DNA of 64,000 nucleotides from Cognataquiflexum aquatile (GCF_003316845.1 NZ_QMIK01000001.1:868001-932000); one strand, 5' to 3'. Shown: positions 1 to 9,582, numbered from the stretch's first letter. The notes: a model not told the origin generated them from the sequence alone. Translations and numbers: made by a program.

Positions 1-2540
1 CAGGAGATTATGGGATCTTGGGTATCCTCAACGGTTACGGTAAAGCTACAGGTAGCCTGATTGCCTGCCGCATCGGTAGCGGTGTAGGTAACTTCTGTCG
101 TGCCCACAGGGAATACCGCACCCGGCTCAAAGTTGCTGGTAAGGCTTACTGTACCTTTGTCATCCGAGGCTGTTGGTGCAGTCCAGGTAACTGCGGCTTC
201 ACAACTGTCCGCGTCATTGGAAACGGTGATGTCTGTCGGGCAGTCAGCGATCACAGGTGCGACACCATCAAGGCAAATTTCCTTTGTTTCACCGAACCCA
301 TATTGTCCATTACTGCTCGCCAATACAAGGCCTCCCTGGGTGAGTTTGTAAGATCCTCCACCGTCCCCAAAGCTATCTCTAATAACAAAATCATAACATC
401 CTGCGGGCAGGCAAAATTCCTCCTTTCTAATAGAACCCAAAAAACCGGTATACCCGCCTCCGGATCTGATAACAGAACCGTCTTTATTCTTAAGTTCCCA
501 GCTTACCTCACTAGGATAATCATCAAGAATAAGCTCTAATTCTATCAAAATGCTACCGCCGGGGCATGCTACATTGATTTCCCCTGCCGCCTGGCCTATT
601 CGTATCCCATCACTTACTGTCAAAACTGGTTTAAATAATCCAGGATCCAAGTAAATATGGCTTGTATTCTGACCAGTTCCAACACTCCCATCACCAAAAT
701 CCCAGGTGTAAGTCAGCTCTTCATTTTCTGCATCACTTGAGCCTGAAGCATCAAAGTTCACTGTAAGAGGGGATTCACCTGAAATGGGGTCGGCCTGAAA
801 AACGGCAACCGGAGGTGTATTATTCGGGTCAGCTGCCAACAAGACTGCCCCGTATGCATTGACTCTTCCATGACCAAAGCTATTGTCCCTCCCAAGAGTT
901 CCCATATCAATGGCAGAGGAATACAATATGTTTTTTACTTCAGCGTCTGTCAGGTCGGGATTAACGGAAAGTACAAGGGCTGCCACACCGCTCACTACCG
1001 GGCAGGCTGCAGAGGTACCCGAAAATGAATTGGTATATTTGTCGTTGGGGTAGTTATTTGGATTTAACCCATTGTTATATCCAGGAGTACCGGTCAGGTC
1101 TATGGTGGTTACCCTTGCATTTCCATTGCCACTGGAGGGCGCTGCCAAGTCGAGTGCTGTACCTTTATTGCTATAAGCCGCAATCACGCCATTATTTCCA
1201 AAGGCACCAACTGCAATAACATTAGGGTTACGAGATGGATAGGCAGCACAATCGCTTCTTCCCTCATTCATTGAACAAAACACCAATATAGATCCCTTTC
1301 CACCCCTTCCTGTGGTGACCGCATATTCAATAGCAGCGTCAATGGCATCAATTTTAAAATTACAAGGCTGACCATTATAACCCCAAGAACTGCTGATAAT
1401 ATGTGCACCGTTGTCTGCAGCCCAAGTGTAAGCCGCAGCATAATCAGAAGCATCTTCTTCTCTTGTGAATATGTTGATGGGCTGGATTTTAACATTGGGA
1501 GCGACGCCCATGACCCCTATACCGTTATGCGAGGCGGCAACAATACCTGCGCAAGCTTGTCCGTGTTCATTTAATCCTGCAGGGTTATTCCCAGGCCTTC
1601 CGTTCTCCAAAGGCCTTGCAGGTGTAAAGCCATTGATCACATTTCCTAAATCCTCGTGTTCCTCTACCCCTGTATCCACCACAGCTACGATAATGTCAGC
1701 AGAACCTGTAGTGATACCCCATGCCTCGAGTGCATTGGAGTCGGCATCATTCAGTCCTGGAACTCCATTGATCAACTGCCCAGTATTGTGCATCTGAAAC
1801 TGGTCAGAAAAGTAAGTATCGGCTACAAAAGTTTCGCGAAAGAGCGGATTGCCCTCAATACCGAAAAGTGGGTTATCAGAAGAACCATTTGCTTTTTTGT
1901 CTAAATCTTTTTCGTCTGTATGCTCGATTTCAGCATAAAAATCAGGGTGTGACCATGCTGCCAAGCCGCTTTCATAGATGAGGTTGGACAGGGTCAGGGT
2001 ATTTTGCATATCTGCCACCTTTAAGATCACCATCTCATGGTCGGTCTTCAGATAAGCAGCCCGGTACTGCTTCATCAGTTGTTGCAGGTCTGAAATAGAT
2101 TTCCCAGGCTTCAATTTTAACAAAACTTTGTTGGTCGGCCACAACTGCATTCCACCTTCCACCTGAAATGCAAAAGCGGAGCTTTCTATCTCACCGGTAT
2201 TAGAGAAATAATTGGTGTTTAACTGTCTTGAAGTTACATTTTGACTGGCGTCAAACTTCAGAATTGCTCTCTTCTTGTTTGGCTGAACTTCGATTTTTTC
2301 CAAAGATTGCGAGGACCGCATGCCGGCCATTGTTCGCTGAACATTCGCATTTTCATTAAACTGGATAATCGTGGAAGATCTGTCTTCGATCAAAGGAATT
2401 TTTCCGCCCCCGCTATAAAAGTAGAGATCTTGTGCCCCAACACTCCCGATGCTGAAGAAGGTGATCAAGAAAATTCCAATCCAAAATGGGATATTCCGGA
2501 ATGTCCGGATCAAGCAAAAATCAGAGTAGTTTTTTTTCAT
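1..2540 (-). CDS. Secreted S8 subtilisin-like serine protease with PKD and HYR domains (3' end outside window)
   Basis: Read on the minus strand from ATG at 2540, the frame is open to the left edge, so the C-terminus is missing. An N-terminal signal peptide (ending near SVGAQ) and a propeptide of roughly 230 residues precede the peptidase domain. The catalytic triad is visible: Asp in VAVVDTGVEEHEDL (about residue 289), His in NEHGQACAGI (about 325) and Ser in FSGTSAACP (about 508). After it come a PKD domain (TWDFGDGS), a Cys-containing module common in Bacteroidetes surface proteins (YDFVIRDSFGDGGG), and a HYR domain at the edge (TVTVEDTQDP). The family degrades extracellular protein. A T9SS sorting domain is expected in the missing part, by inference only. 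Confidence 0.93.
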   Translation of the reverse strand, partial: MKKNYSDFCLIRTFRNIPFWIGIFLITFFSIGSVGAQDLYFYSGGGKIPLIEDRSSTIIQFNENANVQRTMAGMRSSQSLEKIEVQPNKKRAILKFDASQNVTSRQLNTNYFSNTGEIESSAFAFQVEGGMQLWPTNKVLLKLKPGKSISDLQQLMKQYRAAYLKTDHEMVILKVADMQNTLTLSNLIYESGLAAWSHPDFYAEIEHTDEKDLDKKANGSSDNPLFGIEGNPLFRETFVADTYFSDQFQMHNTGQLINGVPGLNDADSNALEAWGITTGSADIIVAVVDTGVEEHEDLGNVINGFTPARPLENGRPGNNPAGLNEHGQACAGIVAASHNGIGVMGVAPNVKIQPINIFTREEDASDYAAAYTWAADNGAHIISSSWGYNGQPCNFKIDAIDAAIEYAVTTGRGGKGSILVFCSMNEGRSDCAAYPSRNPNVIAVGAFGNNGVIAAYSNKGTALDLAAPSSGNGNARVTTIDLTGTPGYNNGLNPNNYPNDKYTNSFSGTSAACPVVSGVAALVLSVNPDLTDAEVKNILYSSAIDMGTLGRDNSFGHGRVNAYGAVLLAADPNNTPPVAVFQADPISGESPLTVNFDASGSSDAENEELTYTWDFGDGSVGTGQNTSHIYLDPGLFKPVLTVSDGIRIGQAAGEINVACPGGSILIELELILDDYPSEVSWELKNKDGSVIRSGGGYTGFLGSIRKEEFCLPAGCYDFVIRDSFGDGGGSYKLTQGGLVLASSNGQYGFGETKEICLDGVAPVIADCPTDITVSNDADSCEAAVTWTAPTASDDKGTVSLTSNFEPGAVFPVGTTEVTYTATDAAGNQATCSFTVTVEDTQDPIIS

Positions 2541-3152
2541 AAAGGGATAAAGTTTGCGGTTTGGGTATTTGGAAAATTAAATTTTTCAAAAGCTTATTAT
2601 TTTCAATGGAATTTGATTTTCAGGTTTAATGAAGAATGAGTGGTACATTTCGTCTACTACATTCCATATTTTTCTAAAGAGGATTATTAATAGAAATTAC
2701 ATTCCAGTTACATTTTTCTGTAATTGAAATGGAAAATAGGGATAGTAAACTAAAAAATAGCGTAACTGCGGACGAACGACTCCAATTATTGTCCCAACTG
2801 ATGGTTTTTTTACCCGAATGAATCTGAGGATCACGAGGCAGCTAAATGATAATCGAATTGACTGCGCTTAAGAGACAAAAAACCGATACTTCCAATGGAA
2901 AACTGAATCGGCCATTTGAGGGAATTGAGAAACCTTCAATAAAAAAAAGCTGCTGCCGAATAAATCAGCAACAGCGTTGGTCGATAAAAAATGTTCAATA
3001 AAGGGTAAATCTATAATGGGATTGATTTCAAATAAGTCTTTTTCTATTGTAACTCAGGTAAATATCGGGCTATCAAAGTCGGCAAAAAATACCCCAAAAG
3101 GAGTATATTTTGTTCATTTACGAAAAAATTTAAAACGAAAAAAATTCTATTC
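2541..3152. other. Intergenic region with a possible small frameshifted ORF
   Basis: This gap of about 610 bases lies between the start of the S8 protease and the end of the response regulator. It is AT-rich. The only coding-like stretch is 2729-2821 on the plus strand (described separately). A loose GC-rich dyad lies near 2950-2977. An open frame at 2977-3168 starts with TTG, has no family signature and overlaps the regulator gene, so it was not called. The promoter of the S8 protease should lie just above 2540, but no convincing TAnnTTTG box was seen. Confidence 0.4.
2729..2860 (+). pseudogene. Possible remnant of a small gene, frameshifted at a T run
   Basis: An ATG at 2729 opens a 30-codon frame (begins MENRDSKLKNSVTADERLQ) that stops at 2819-2821. 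Removing one T from the run at 2805-2811 extends it in a coding-like way (PNESEDHEAAK) to a stop near 2860. Composition looks more like protein than the flanking AT-rich DNA. No family was recognised. It could be a decayed gene, a sequencing error in a homopolymer, or chance. Confidence 0.2.
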
Positions 3153-3791
3153 TCACAACCTCGGATAATCCTTGACCAAAGCCACCAATCCTGCCAGGTT
3201 TCTGACACCTAGTTTCCGGAAAATATTCTTGCGGTGTGTTTTGACGGTCAATGGACTAAGGTTCAGTTTGTCAGCTATCTCTGTGCTTTCATATTGGTTG
3301 ATGATAAGTTGGATAATGTCCACTTCCCTTTTGGAAAGCTTATAGTGGTAGATCAGTTTTTCATAAAACCCCTTTCCTTCAGTATCAAAGGCTTCTTGGG
3401 AAGATTCTTTAAAGAACTTACCTCCATCCAAAATCACATGCACAGCATCCAAAAGCTCATTGAGCGATGAATCCTTTCCAATAAATCCATCTGCACCCAG
3501 CGTTTTGCAAAGAGCAATAGAGGACTCGGTATGATGCATGCTGATTACAAGTTTCTTGATTTGGGGATAGTCGCGGTGCAGGTGTCCAAGTAATTGGATC
3601 CCGTCCATTACAGGCATATTCAGGTCAAGAATCAAAATATCCGCTGTATTCCCATTTTCCAAAAATGAAAGAACTTCCTTTCCGTTTCGGCAATGGGCAA
3701 TGACTTTTAAATTCTTGTCACTGCTGACCAAATTATCCAGACCTGAAGCGAACAACTCATGATCATCTGCAATGATTACTCTTTTACTCAT
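3153..3791 (-). CDS. LuxR/NarL-family response regulator
   Basis: This 212-residue two-domain regulator has an N-terminal receiver domain with the acidic pocket (ADDHE, Asp9/Asp10), the phosphoacceptor Asp56 in LDLNMP, Ser84 and the conserved Lys106 in GKDSS. A C-terminal LuxR-type helix-turn-helix follows (about residues 145-205), with the LSPLTVKTHRKNIFRKL recognition region. A frame extends upstream to a TTG at 3848, but ATG at 3791 gives the canonical MSKRVIIADDHE start, so that start was chosen. No sensor kinase is adjacent, so the partner is unknown. Phosphorylation is expected to control DNA binding. Confidence 0.92.
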   Translation of the reverse strand: MSKRVIIADDHELFASGLDNLVSSDKNLKVIAHCRNGKEVLSFLENGNTADILILDLNMPVMDGIQLLGHLHRDYPQIKKLVISMHHTESSIALCKTLGADGFIGKDSSLNELLDAVHVILDGGKFFKESSQEAFDTEGKGFYEKLIYHYKLSKREVDIIQLIINQYESTEIADKLNLSPLTVKTHRKNIFRKLGVRNLAGLVALVKDYPRL

Positions 3792-3970
3792 GGGTTTTGG
3801 GTATAAGCAATAATGATGTGTGGGTTTGAATAATTTATTGGGATCCAAAATACAAACATGAGCCTAATAATCAAACACTTTTGGATTTTGAAACAAATCC
3901 ATTTGGATGCGTCAACGGAATAAATTACTCTATAAATTTTCTTAAATGTAACCTGTGTAACAAATAAAAG

Positions 3971-3999
3971 ATAAAAAAAGGGAGACTTTCGTCTCCCTT
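3971..3999 (-). terminator. Intrinsic terminator of the YtxH gene
   Basis: A perfect 9-bp stem (3978-3986 with 3991-3999) and a 4-base loop are followed, on the minus strand, by a run of seven T. It sits just past the stop of the YtxH-like gene. Confidence 0.85.
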
Positions 4000-4016
4000 C
4001 CGTTGTCTTGCTAAGA

Positions 4017-4274
4017 TTACTTGGTAACCTTATCTACTTCTCCCTTGGCTTTTCTAGCGAGCTTGTCTACTTCACCACTGACTTCACTTACCTTTTTGGT
4101 CAATCCTTCAAAAAACGAATTGATTTTGCCGGTGGCCTCGTCTAGGTATTCCCCGCTTTTCTTGGTGATTTTCTTTCTTGTATTTTCACCTTTGTCGGGC
4201 GCTATCAATATTCCGATCTGAACTCCGATCACTGCGCCTACCAATGCTCCTAAAATAAATTTTGTTGAACTCAT
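4017..4274 (-). CDS. YtxH domain-containing small membrane protein
   Basis: This 85-residue protein has one N-terminal membrane helix rich in Gly, Ala and Ile (FILGALVGAVIGVQIGILIAP), followed by the DKGENTRKKI motif typical of YtxH (Gvp-like) proteins. The rest is a charged amphipathic region (KVSEVSGEVDKLARKAKGEV). Members are small, often stress-linked envelope proteins, and their biochemical role is unknown. The gene stands alone, with its own terminator on one side and tRNA-Gly on the other. The start is ATG at 4274. Confidence 0.85.
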   Translation of the reverse strand: MSSTKFILGALVGAVIGVQIGILIAPDKGENTRKKITKKSGEYLDEATGKINSFFEGLTKKVSEVSGEVDKLARKAKGEVDKVTK

Positions 4275-4463
4275 AGCTATGTTTTATTTAAGTTGAAAAT
4301 ATGAATGTCCAGTTTTACTGAGCACATAAATTTAAACATTTATCATACCAAAGTATTTGAAATGCCTAATTAAAATACGATAAATAAACGATTACGTTCA
4401 ATTTTTTAAAACTTGTTCAAACAATTTTTGAGACAAAGCAATTATTCTAAAACTAAAAAAATG

Positions 4464-4536
<73 letters not shown>

Positions 4537-4653
4537 TTTTATACAAATCTAACAATCAATTTTCAAAGAGCAATACATCAAAACACTTAATCTTGAGGCC
4601 TAATTTGGGTTGGAAATCCGCTAACCATTCTTTCGGTTTTAGGCCTTGAAGTA

Positions 4654-5748
4654 TTACCTCACACTGCTTCTGACCACAATTGTCCTCACAGGATTCAAAG
4701 GATCATTGCTGAAAATGGAGATGTGCTTGTGGTCTATTCCCCTCCTCCCCTTTGGATCAAATGTAAACTTGAGTTCTGTCGTTTCACCGGATTGGAGATC
4801 TTTTTTACCCAATTCAAGTTCCACACACTCACAGTTGACCGATACCTTCCTGATATTTAGAGCTTCTTGGCCCATATTGGTCAATGTAATGGACCGCGTG
4901 ACTTTGTTATTGGCTGATATTTCTCTCAAGTCTATTTCCGCATTGGCTATCCCCAACTTGGGAACCCTGTTTTCCAGGCTTTTTGGCACAGGTTGAAAGT
5001 ATTCATAGACCACCGACATCACCCTGATACCAAGATTCAAGTCATCCCGATCTAGCCCGATGCTGATGACTTCGTCAAAAAAGCCAAGGTCATTTTTGGC
5101 GGCACCATCATATGTCAATACCAAAAGTCCCCGCTGCGAAGGTTCCAATTGGGAAGGTTCCAAAGAAACAGCCATATAATTGGGGATTTTATCCTGAACC
5201 TCTTTGAAACCGATAGGACTGTTTCCAAAATTATAGACCTCCACGTATTTGACTTTCGGTTCATTGGTAAAAATATAGCCCATATTGACCGCTGTCAGTC
5301 TAAATCCCAAAGTTCCCACCCGGTGAGGAAAAGCCATTTCGTAATTTTCCGGAATCGGCATGTTGATTCCTTCCAAAAACAAAGTGTCTCCATAGATATC
5401 CAAATTGGTCCTGACGATAATGCCTTTGGAAAATTCCCCTCCTTTTTGGTCAGGGTCGAACTTTACTATGAGAGAAGCTATTTGCCCATTGGCCAGGGTA
5501 TCCTTGGTATATTGGACGGTGGTACAGCCACAATCTGTAAAAATATCTGTGATATAGATGCTGTCTTGGTTTTCATTCAGTGCAAAAAACTCCGCTTCTA
5601 CCGCTCCTTTTTCCTGCAATACCGCACCGATATCAATTTTTCTCTTTTCCCAAGTCAGCGTCTTTCTTTCAATTGTCTGGCCGACGAGAGGAAGGCTGCT
5701 GATTGTCAGCAGGATTAGACCCGATAGATACAACACTCTTTTTTTCAT
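4654..5748 (-). CDS. Secreted protein with two DUF1573 domains
   Basis: This 364-residue protein has an N-terminal signal peptide (VLYLSGLILLTISSLPLVGQ) and two DUF1573 repeats. These are Ig-like beta domains marked by a short Cys motif: TDCGCTTV near residue 73 and NCECVEL near residue 310. The family is very common in Bacteroidetes and lies in the periplasm or outer membrane. Its function is unknown, though the fold resembles MSP/ASPM-type adaptor domains. The gene is divergent from trpS, and the 71-bp gap must hold both promoters. The start is ATG at 5748. Confidence 0.88.
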   Translation of the reverse strand: MKKRVLYLSGLILLTISSLPLVGQTIERKTLTWEKRKIDIGAVLQEKGAVEAEFFALNENQDSIYITDIFTDCGCTTVQYTKDTLANGQIASLIVKFDPDQKGGEFSKGIIVRTNLDIYGDTLFLEGINMPIPENYEMAFPHRVGTLGFRLTAVNMGYIFTNEPKVKYVEVYNFGNSPIGFKEVQDKIPNYMAVSLEPSQLEPSQRGLLVLTYDGAAKNDLGFFDEVISIGLDRDDLNLGIRVMSVVYEYFQPVPKSLENRVPKLGIANAEIDLREISANNKVTRSITLTNMGQEALNIRKVSVNCECVELELGKKDLQSGETTELKFTFDPKGRRGIDHKHISIFSNDPLNPVRTIVVRSSVR

Positions 5749-5819
5749 ACGGGCAAATAACGATAAAAAACCAGCGAATTGTACCCTGATTTATTTATTT
5801 TGCGCCAAATTTTAAAACA

Positions 5820-6803
5820 ATGGCAAGAGTACTGACAGGCATACAGAGTTCGGGCAAGCCCCATCTTGGAAACATATTGGGTGCAATCGTCCCTGCTATA
5901 GAGCTGACCAAAAGAGACAATAATGATTCTTATATATTCATTGCAGACCTGCATTCCCTGACCTCTATCAAGGACGGAAACCTCAGGAAAGAGAATACTT
6001 TGGCAGTGGCAGCAGCTTGGTTGGCTTTCGGCTTGGATATCAGCAAGACGGTTTTTTACAGACAATCGATGATCCCTGAAGTGACTGAACTGACTTGGTA
6101 TCTGAGTTGCTTTACGCCCTACCCTATGCTTGCCAATGCACATAGCTTCAAAGACAAGTCGGACAGGTTGGCAGACGTGAATGCAGGTCTTTTTACCTAT
6201 CCAGTGTTGATGGCTGCAGATATCTTACTTTATGGGGCGAATATTGTCCCTGTCGGAAAAGACCAACTACAGCATCTGGAAATTGCAAGGGACATCGCAA
6301 CAACTTTCAATAATCGCGTGGATGAGGAAATCCTAGTCGTTCCTGAGGCCCGCATCAGTGAAGATGTGATGATCATTCCCGGAACTGATGGACAGAAGAT
6401 GAGCAAGTCCTACAACAATTACATCGACATTTTCCTTCCTGAAAAGGAACTGAAAAAGAACATCAACTCCATCATCACCGACAGTACGCCTTTGGAAGAA
6501 CCCAAGAACCCGGATACCTGCAACGTATTTAAGTTGTATTCTTTGGTAGCCAATGCAGACCAAACCGCCGCGCTGAGATCAAAGTACCTTGCGGGAAATT
6601 TTGGGTATGGTCACGCCAAGCAGGAGTTTATGACTTTGATTTTGGAAAAATACGCCGAAGAAAGAAAACTGTTCGATTACTTTATGAACCACACTTCTGA
6701 ATTGGAAGCAAGACTTTCCGAAGGGGAAGCCAAAGCAAAAATCATCGCAAGAGGATATTTGAACAAAGTGAGAGAAAAGTTGGGATTTGGGGTGGTTGGT
6801 TAA
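5820..6803 (+). CDS. trpS: Tryptophan--tRNA ligase
   Basis: This class I aminoacyl-tRNA synthetase (327 residues, normal for bacterial TrpRS) charges tRNA-Trp in the cytoplasm. The HIGH-type motif is GKPHLGN (residues 12-18) and the KMSKS loop is at residues 193-197. Both are intact, as is the Rossmann-fold segment ADLHSLTS. The start is ATG at 5820. It appears monocistronic. It is followed by a long repeat-filled gap and converges on the gene ending at 7225. Confidence 0.97.
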   Translation: MARVLTGIQSSGKPHLGNILGAIVPAIELTKRDNNDSYIFIADLHSLTSIKDGNLRKENTLAVAAAWLAFGLDISKTVFYRQSMIPEVTELTWYLSCFTPYPMLANAHSFKDKSDRLADVNAGLFTYPVLMAADILLYGANIVPVGKDQLQHLEIARDIATTFNNRVDEEILVVPEARISEDVMIIPGTDGQKMSKSYNNYIDIFLPEKELKKNINSIITDSTPLEEPKNPDTCNVFKLYSLVANADQTAALRSKYLAGNFGYGHAKQEFMTLILEKYAEERKLFDYFMNHTSELEARLSEGEAKAKIIARGYLNKVREKLGFGVVG

Positions 6804-7224
6804 TGGTCCCGATAGCTATCTGGATGGTTAGTGGTTATTTGGTTTTAGGTCCCTGAGCTTGTCGAAGGGTTGGTTATTTGGTTATTTGATTAACTGATTA
6901 ATTGACAACGGTCCACTGTCGACAGTCCACCAAGTTGAATTGGTTTGTTTGGCTGCTGAATTATAATTGGGTAATGAAAACTGATTCTGATATTAATGTG
7001 GCTGAATACTGACCACTGCGACTGAATACTGACCACTGTAAACTGCGCATTGCGACTGCCCACTGCGACTGAATACTGCCAACTGAACACTTCAAACTTC
7101 CCTACTTCCCTACTTCCCGACCTCCAAACTTCCCACTTTCTTTAACAACTGGAACACTCACCATTTACTTCTTACCTCCTACCAAATTCTTCGTACCTCG
7201 TACTTCAAACCTCGTACCTACTGA
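6804..7224. repeat. Intergenic tract of degenerate short-word repeats
   Basis: The gap between two convergent genes is made almost wholly of low-complexity words. GGTTA/TTTGG-type words run at about 6820-6900, and CACTG/GACTGAATACTG words at about 7005-7090. CTTCCCTACTTCCC words run at about 7090-7140, and CTTCGTACCTCGTACTT words at 7180-7220. It includes a short palindrome GATAGCTATC (about 6811-6820) and one copy of the 45-base exact repeat at 6832-6876. No coding potential was seen. Confidence 0.8.
6832..6876 (+). repeat. 45-base exact dispersed repeat, copy 1
   Basis: The sequence from 6832 to 6876 is identical base for base to 28436-28480. Its core is CCCTGAGCTTGTCGAAGGG, set between GGTTATTTGG and GGTTGGTTA words. 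Both copies lie just outside coding genes. Confidence 0.9.
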
Positions 7225-7647
7225 TCACCTCCCCACCCAAAGGTCTTTCATGGATTTGCCGTTGATCTGCAAAATAAATCTAGCAGGATTTGGAACGAGG
7301 ACAACCCTCACATCCATTTTGTCAAACTGCTCTGATTCGACCGGTACGCCTTCTTTTCCTTTGACTTCATACGTCACTTTGCCAAAAGAATCCGCAGCCA
7401 AAGGTGAATAGTTATTGGCCAAATAAGCGGAAGGCAAGAGCACGTCGTTGTCTGATTTCAACTGGTTGTAGATTTTTTCTAAAATCGACTCGAGCTCATC
7501 ACCGAATTCTTCATTGAAGTCATCCTCCAAGTCATGGAGTTCTTCTTCGATGTCATCATAAGCCGCATCGGCATAGGAGATTTTACTCAAAGCGATTTTT
7601 TTCTCTACAAGGACTGAAAGATCCTGATCCAATTTTCTGAAATCCAT
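7225..7647 (-). CDS. Conserved hypothetical protein, acidic N-terminal half
   Basis: This is a 140-residue cytoplasmic protein with no signal peptide or membrane helix. Residues 25-70 are strongly acidic and probably helical (DDIEEELHDLEDDFNEEFGDE). The C-terminal half looks like a beta domain (VDVRVVLVPNPARFILQING-like region). No known family was recognised; it looks like a lineage-restricted conserved protein. The start is ATG at 7647. It sits 58 bp downstream of the polysaccharide deacetylase start, transcribed away in the opposite order, so it is probably monocistronic or read through from the deacetylase. Confidence 0.7.
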   Translation of the reverse strand: MDFRKLDQDLSVLVEKKIALSKISYADAAYDDIEEELHDLEDDFNEEFGDELESILEKIYNQLKSDNDVLLPSAYLANNYSPLAADSFGKVTYEVKGKEGVPVESEQFDKMDVRVVLVPNPARFILQINGKSMKDLWVGR

Positions 7648-7704
7648 GGCGTTTTTATTTTTAAAAGCACGAAGGTAAAAATTAAGATAAGGTTTTCAAA
7701 AATC

Positions 7705-9048
7705 TTATCGGCCAACATTTTTCAAAGCCAATTCCCCTCCGTTTGGATCGGCATTGTATTGGACAAATGATCCACCTGCATCCTTTTGGACCTCAAGAGT
7801 TTCGGTTTTCCCACCCTGAATGAAAGTGACTGACTTCCAATAAGTAGGGATGTAGGTCTTCATCGTTAATAATTGCCGGTACCAATACGGATCCAAATCC
7901 GACTCCAACTTTAAGGAAATCATATCTTTATTGACTGTCTTTGTCATGTTGGTATTCATCCTTTGCCTCATATATTGTGTCACATCCCTGAAAGGTGCCA
8001 CCCAAACATCTTTGGATTTGCCGGCGATATATTCAAAGTAAGCCCTGATTCTGTCTTCAGGAATGGCTTCCCAACCGATACCTTCGATGCCGTGAAATAC
8101 CAAAACCAACCAGGTATCTTCCCTTGTCAGGATGTCATCTACCCATGAATTCATAAGCTCAGGAGTTGTTTTAGAAAGCGGCCCACGCTGCCATTGGATG
8201 TATTCCTTACCATAATCCTGGGACGCGTCAAACTTCCCGGATCTGTTGATTTCCTCTAAATATGCTTCAGGCATCCTGTTTCTCAACGCAGGAAACATCT
8301 CCAAAGCATATTCCATAACCCTTTCATTTTCAGTTCCAAAAGGGCATTCGGCTGAAAAAAGCTGCTCTTTTCCCAATTCTCTTTCAATCTCATCCCGACA
8401 GGCTTCCAATTCAAACAACAGATTCTTTTCATCCAACACTGCTAGCCTTGGATGTGAAATCGTGTGTACCCCAAACTCATGGCCGTTATCAGCATACTTT
8501 CGGATCTCCTCCCAATCGATCATCTCACCATCAATAATTTTAGGATAAACAAGCTCTGTGACTTTCAATTCCCTAGCCTTGGCAAAACCTTCATCGAGAA
8601 TTTTGCAGGCTTGCTCCACCCTTCCTTGTTCATAGGTGGAACCGGATCGGTCATGGTAAGACACGGCGCCCGGCATATCCAAAAAACGGATCAAAGAGGC
8701 TCTTTCAAAAATATTTTCTTCATTGGTAGGAATAGAGGCAGATTCGGCGATTATCACTTTTGGATCCCTTCCAAAAAACTGAGCCCGGGTTTGAGATGAT
8801 GGGATTTCTCCAGTGTTGATATAAAAAGTCCCCTTCATCCCAAGTTCTTCCATGATCGGAAGGGCAACATGGAATTGGTTGTAAGTACCGTCATCATAGG
8901 TCAGGGAAATGGCTGCTTTTTTACCATCTGGCCATTTTAGGATTTCGGTTTTGAAAGCCTCTTCCTGACCGAATACTGACTGGAATTGGAACACCAAGAT
9001 GATCAATGAAAGTAATCTTGGGCTTAATGTTTTGTTTTTGAGAATCAT
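7705..9048 (-). CDS. Secreted polysaccharide deacetylase family protein
   Basis: A NodB-type carbohydrate esterase is preceded by a signal peptide (LSLIILVFQFQSVFGQ). The catalytic and metal-binding motif TYDDG and the His pair in HTISHPRL are present, so the enzyme should be active. It would remove acetyl groups from a polysaccharide outside the cytoplasm; the substrate is unknown. A C-terminal extension of about 100 residues beyond the NodB fold may bind carbohydrate. A longer frame begins with ATG at 9087, but ATG at 9048 gives a cleaner signal peptide and was preferred (447 residues). Confidence 0.87.
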   Translation of the reverse strand: MILKNKTLSPRLLSLIILVFQFQSVFGQEEAFKTEILKWPDGKKAAISLTYDDGTYNQFHVALPIMEELGMKGTFYINTGEIPSSQTRAQFFGRDPKVIIAESASIPTNEENIFERASLIRFLDMPGAVSYHDRSGSTYEQGRVEQACKILDEGFAKARELKVTELVYPKIIDGEMIDWEEIRKYADNGHEFGVHTISHPRLAVLDEKNLLFELEACRDEIERELGKEQLFSAECPFGTENERVMEYALEMFPALRNRMPEAYLEEINRSGKFDASQDYGKEYIQWQRGPLSKTTPELMNSWVDDILTREDTWLVLVFHGIEGIGWEAIPEDRIRAYFEYIAGKSKDVWVAPFRDVTQYMRQRMNTNMTKTVNKDMISLKLESDLDPYWYRQLLTMKTYIPTYWKSVTFIQGGKTETLEVQKDAGGSFVQYNADPNGGELALKNVGR

Positions 9049-9144
9049 AGCATTTAAAATTAAAAAATAACTTTGCTGCCAGATCATATTTTTGATAATT
9101 GGTAAGAATGGGGTTAAATTTCAAAAAAATCAAAAACCATTTTT

Positions 9145-9582
9145 ATGCAAAATTACAAGAACCACACCCGCAGTTTCGCAGTCCATAATTATGTTTTAAT
9201 TCCATTGGCACTGGCATTTTTCATTTGGACAGTCGCGGATCTTATCCATTCCATGATGGGCGGTACTGATCTTCTTTATTCATTTTACCACCTGATCGCG
9301 GCCACAGTGCTGCTGCTGTTGCCTTTTGTAGCGAGATATTACGGACTCAAAAATCAGGACAGGATTATCCGGTTGGAGATGAGGTTCCGTTATTTTGAAT
9401 TGACAGGTAAATCATTTAAAGAAAAAGAAAGCAAGTTGAGACTATCCCAAATCATTGCCTTGAGGTTTGCAGGTGATGAGGAATTTCTTCCCCTGATGGA
9501 AAAAGCCATCAAAGAAGATATGAAAGCAAAAGAGATCAAAATGGCAATCACCAATTGGCAGGAGGACAACAGACGTGTATAA
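9145..9582 (+). CDS. DUF6526 family membrane protein
   Basis: This 145-residue protein begins MQNYKNHTRSFAVHN, the hallmark opening of DUF6526. It has two membrane helices (YVLIPLALAFFIWTVADLI and the LIAATVLLLLPFVARYYG stretch) and a C-terminal cytoplasmic helical part containing the RLSQIIALRFAGDEEF segment. The family is found mainly in Bacteroidetes and has no assigned function. The 3' end overlaps the start of the next gene by 8 bases, which implies co-translation. Confidence 0.85.
   Translation: MQNYKNHTRSFAVHNYVLIPLALAFFIWTVADLIHSMMGGTDLLYSFYHLIAATVLLLLPFVARYYGLKNQDRIIRLEMRFRYFELTGKSFKEKESKLRLSQIIALRFAGDEEFLPLMEKAIKEDMKAKEIKMAITNWQEDNRRV

Noticed and set aside
2977-3168. 63-codon plus-strand frame with TTG start
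   Set aside because: It is Lys- and Ser-rich with no motif, overlaps the response regulator and has no promoter or ribosome site.
5149-5718. 189-codon frame on the plus strand inside the DUF1573 gene
   Set aside because: It is antisense to a gene with two clear DUF1573 motifs and a signal peptide. The translation looks random.
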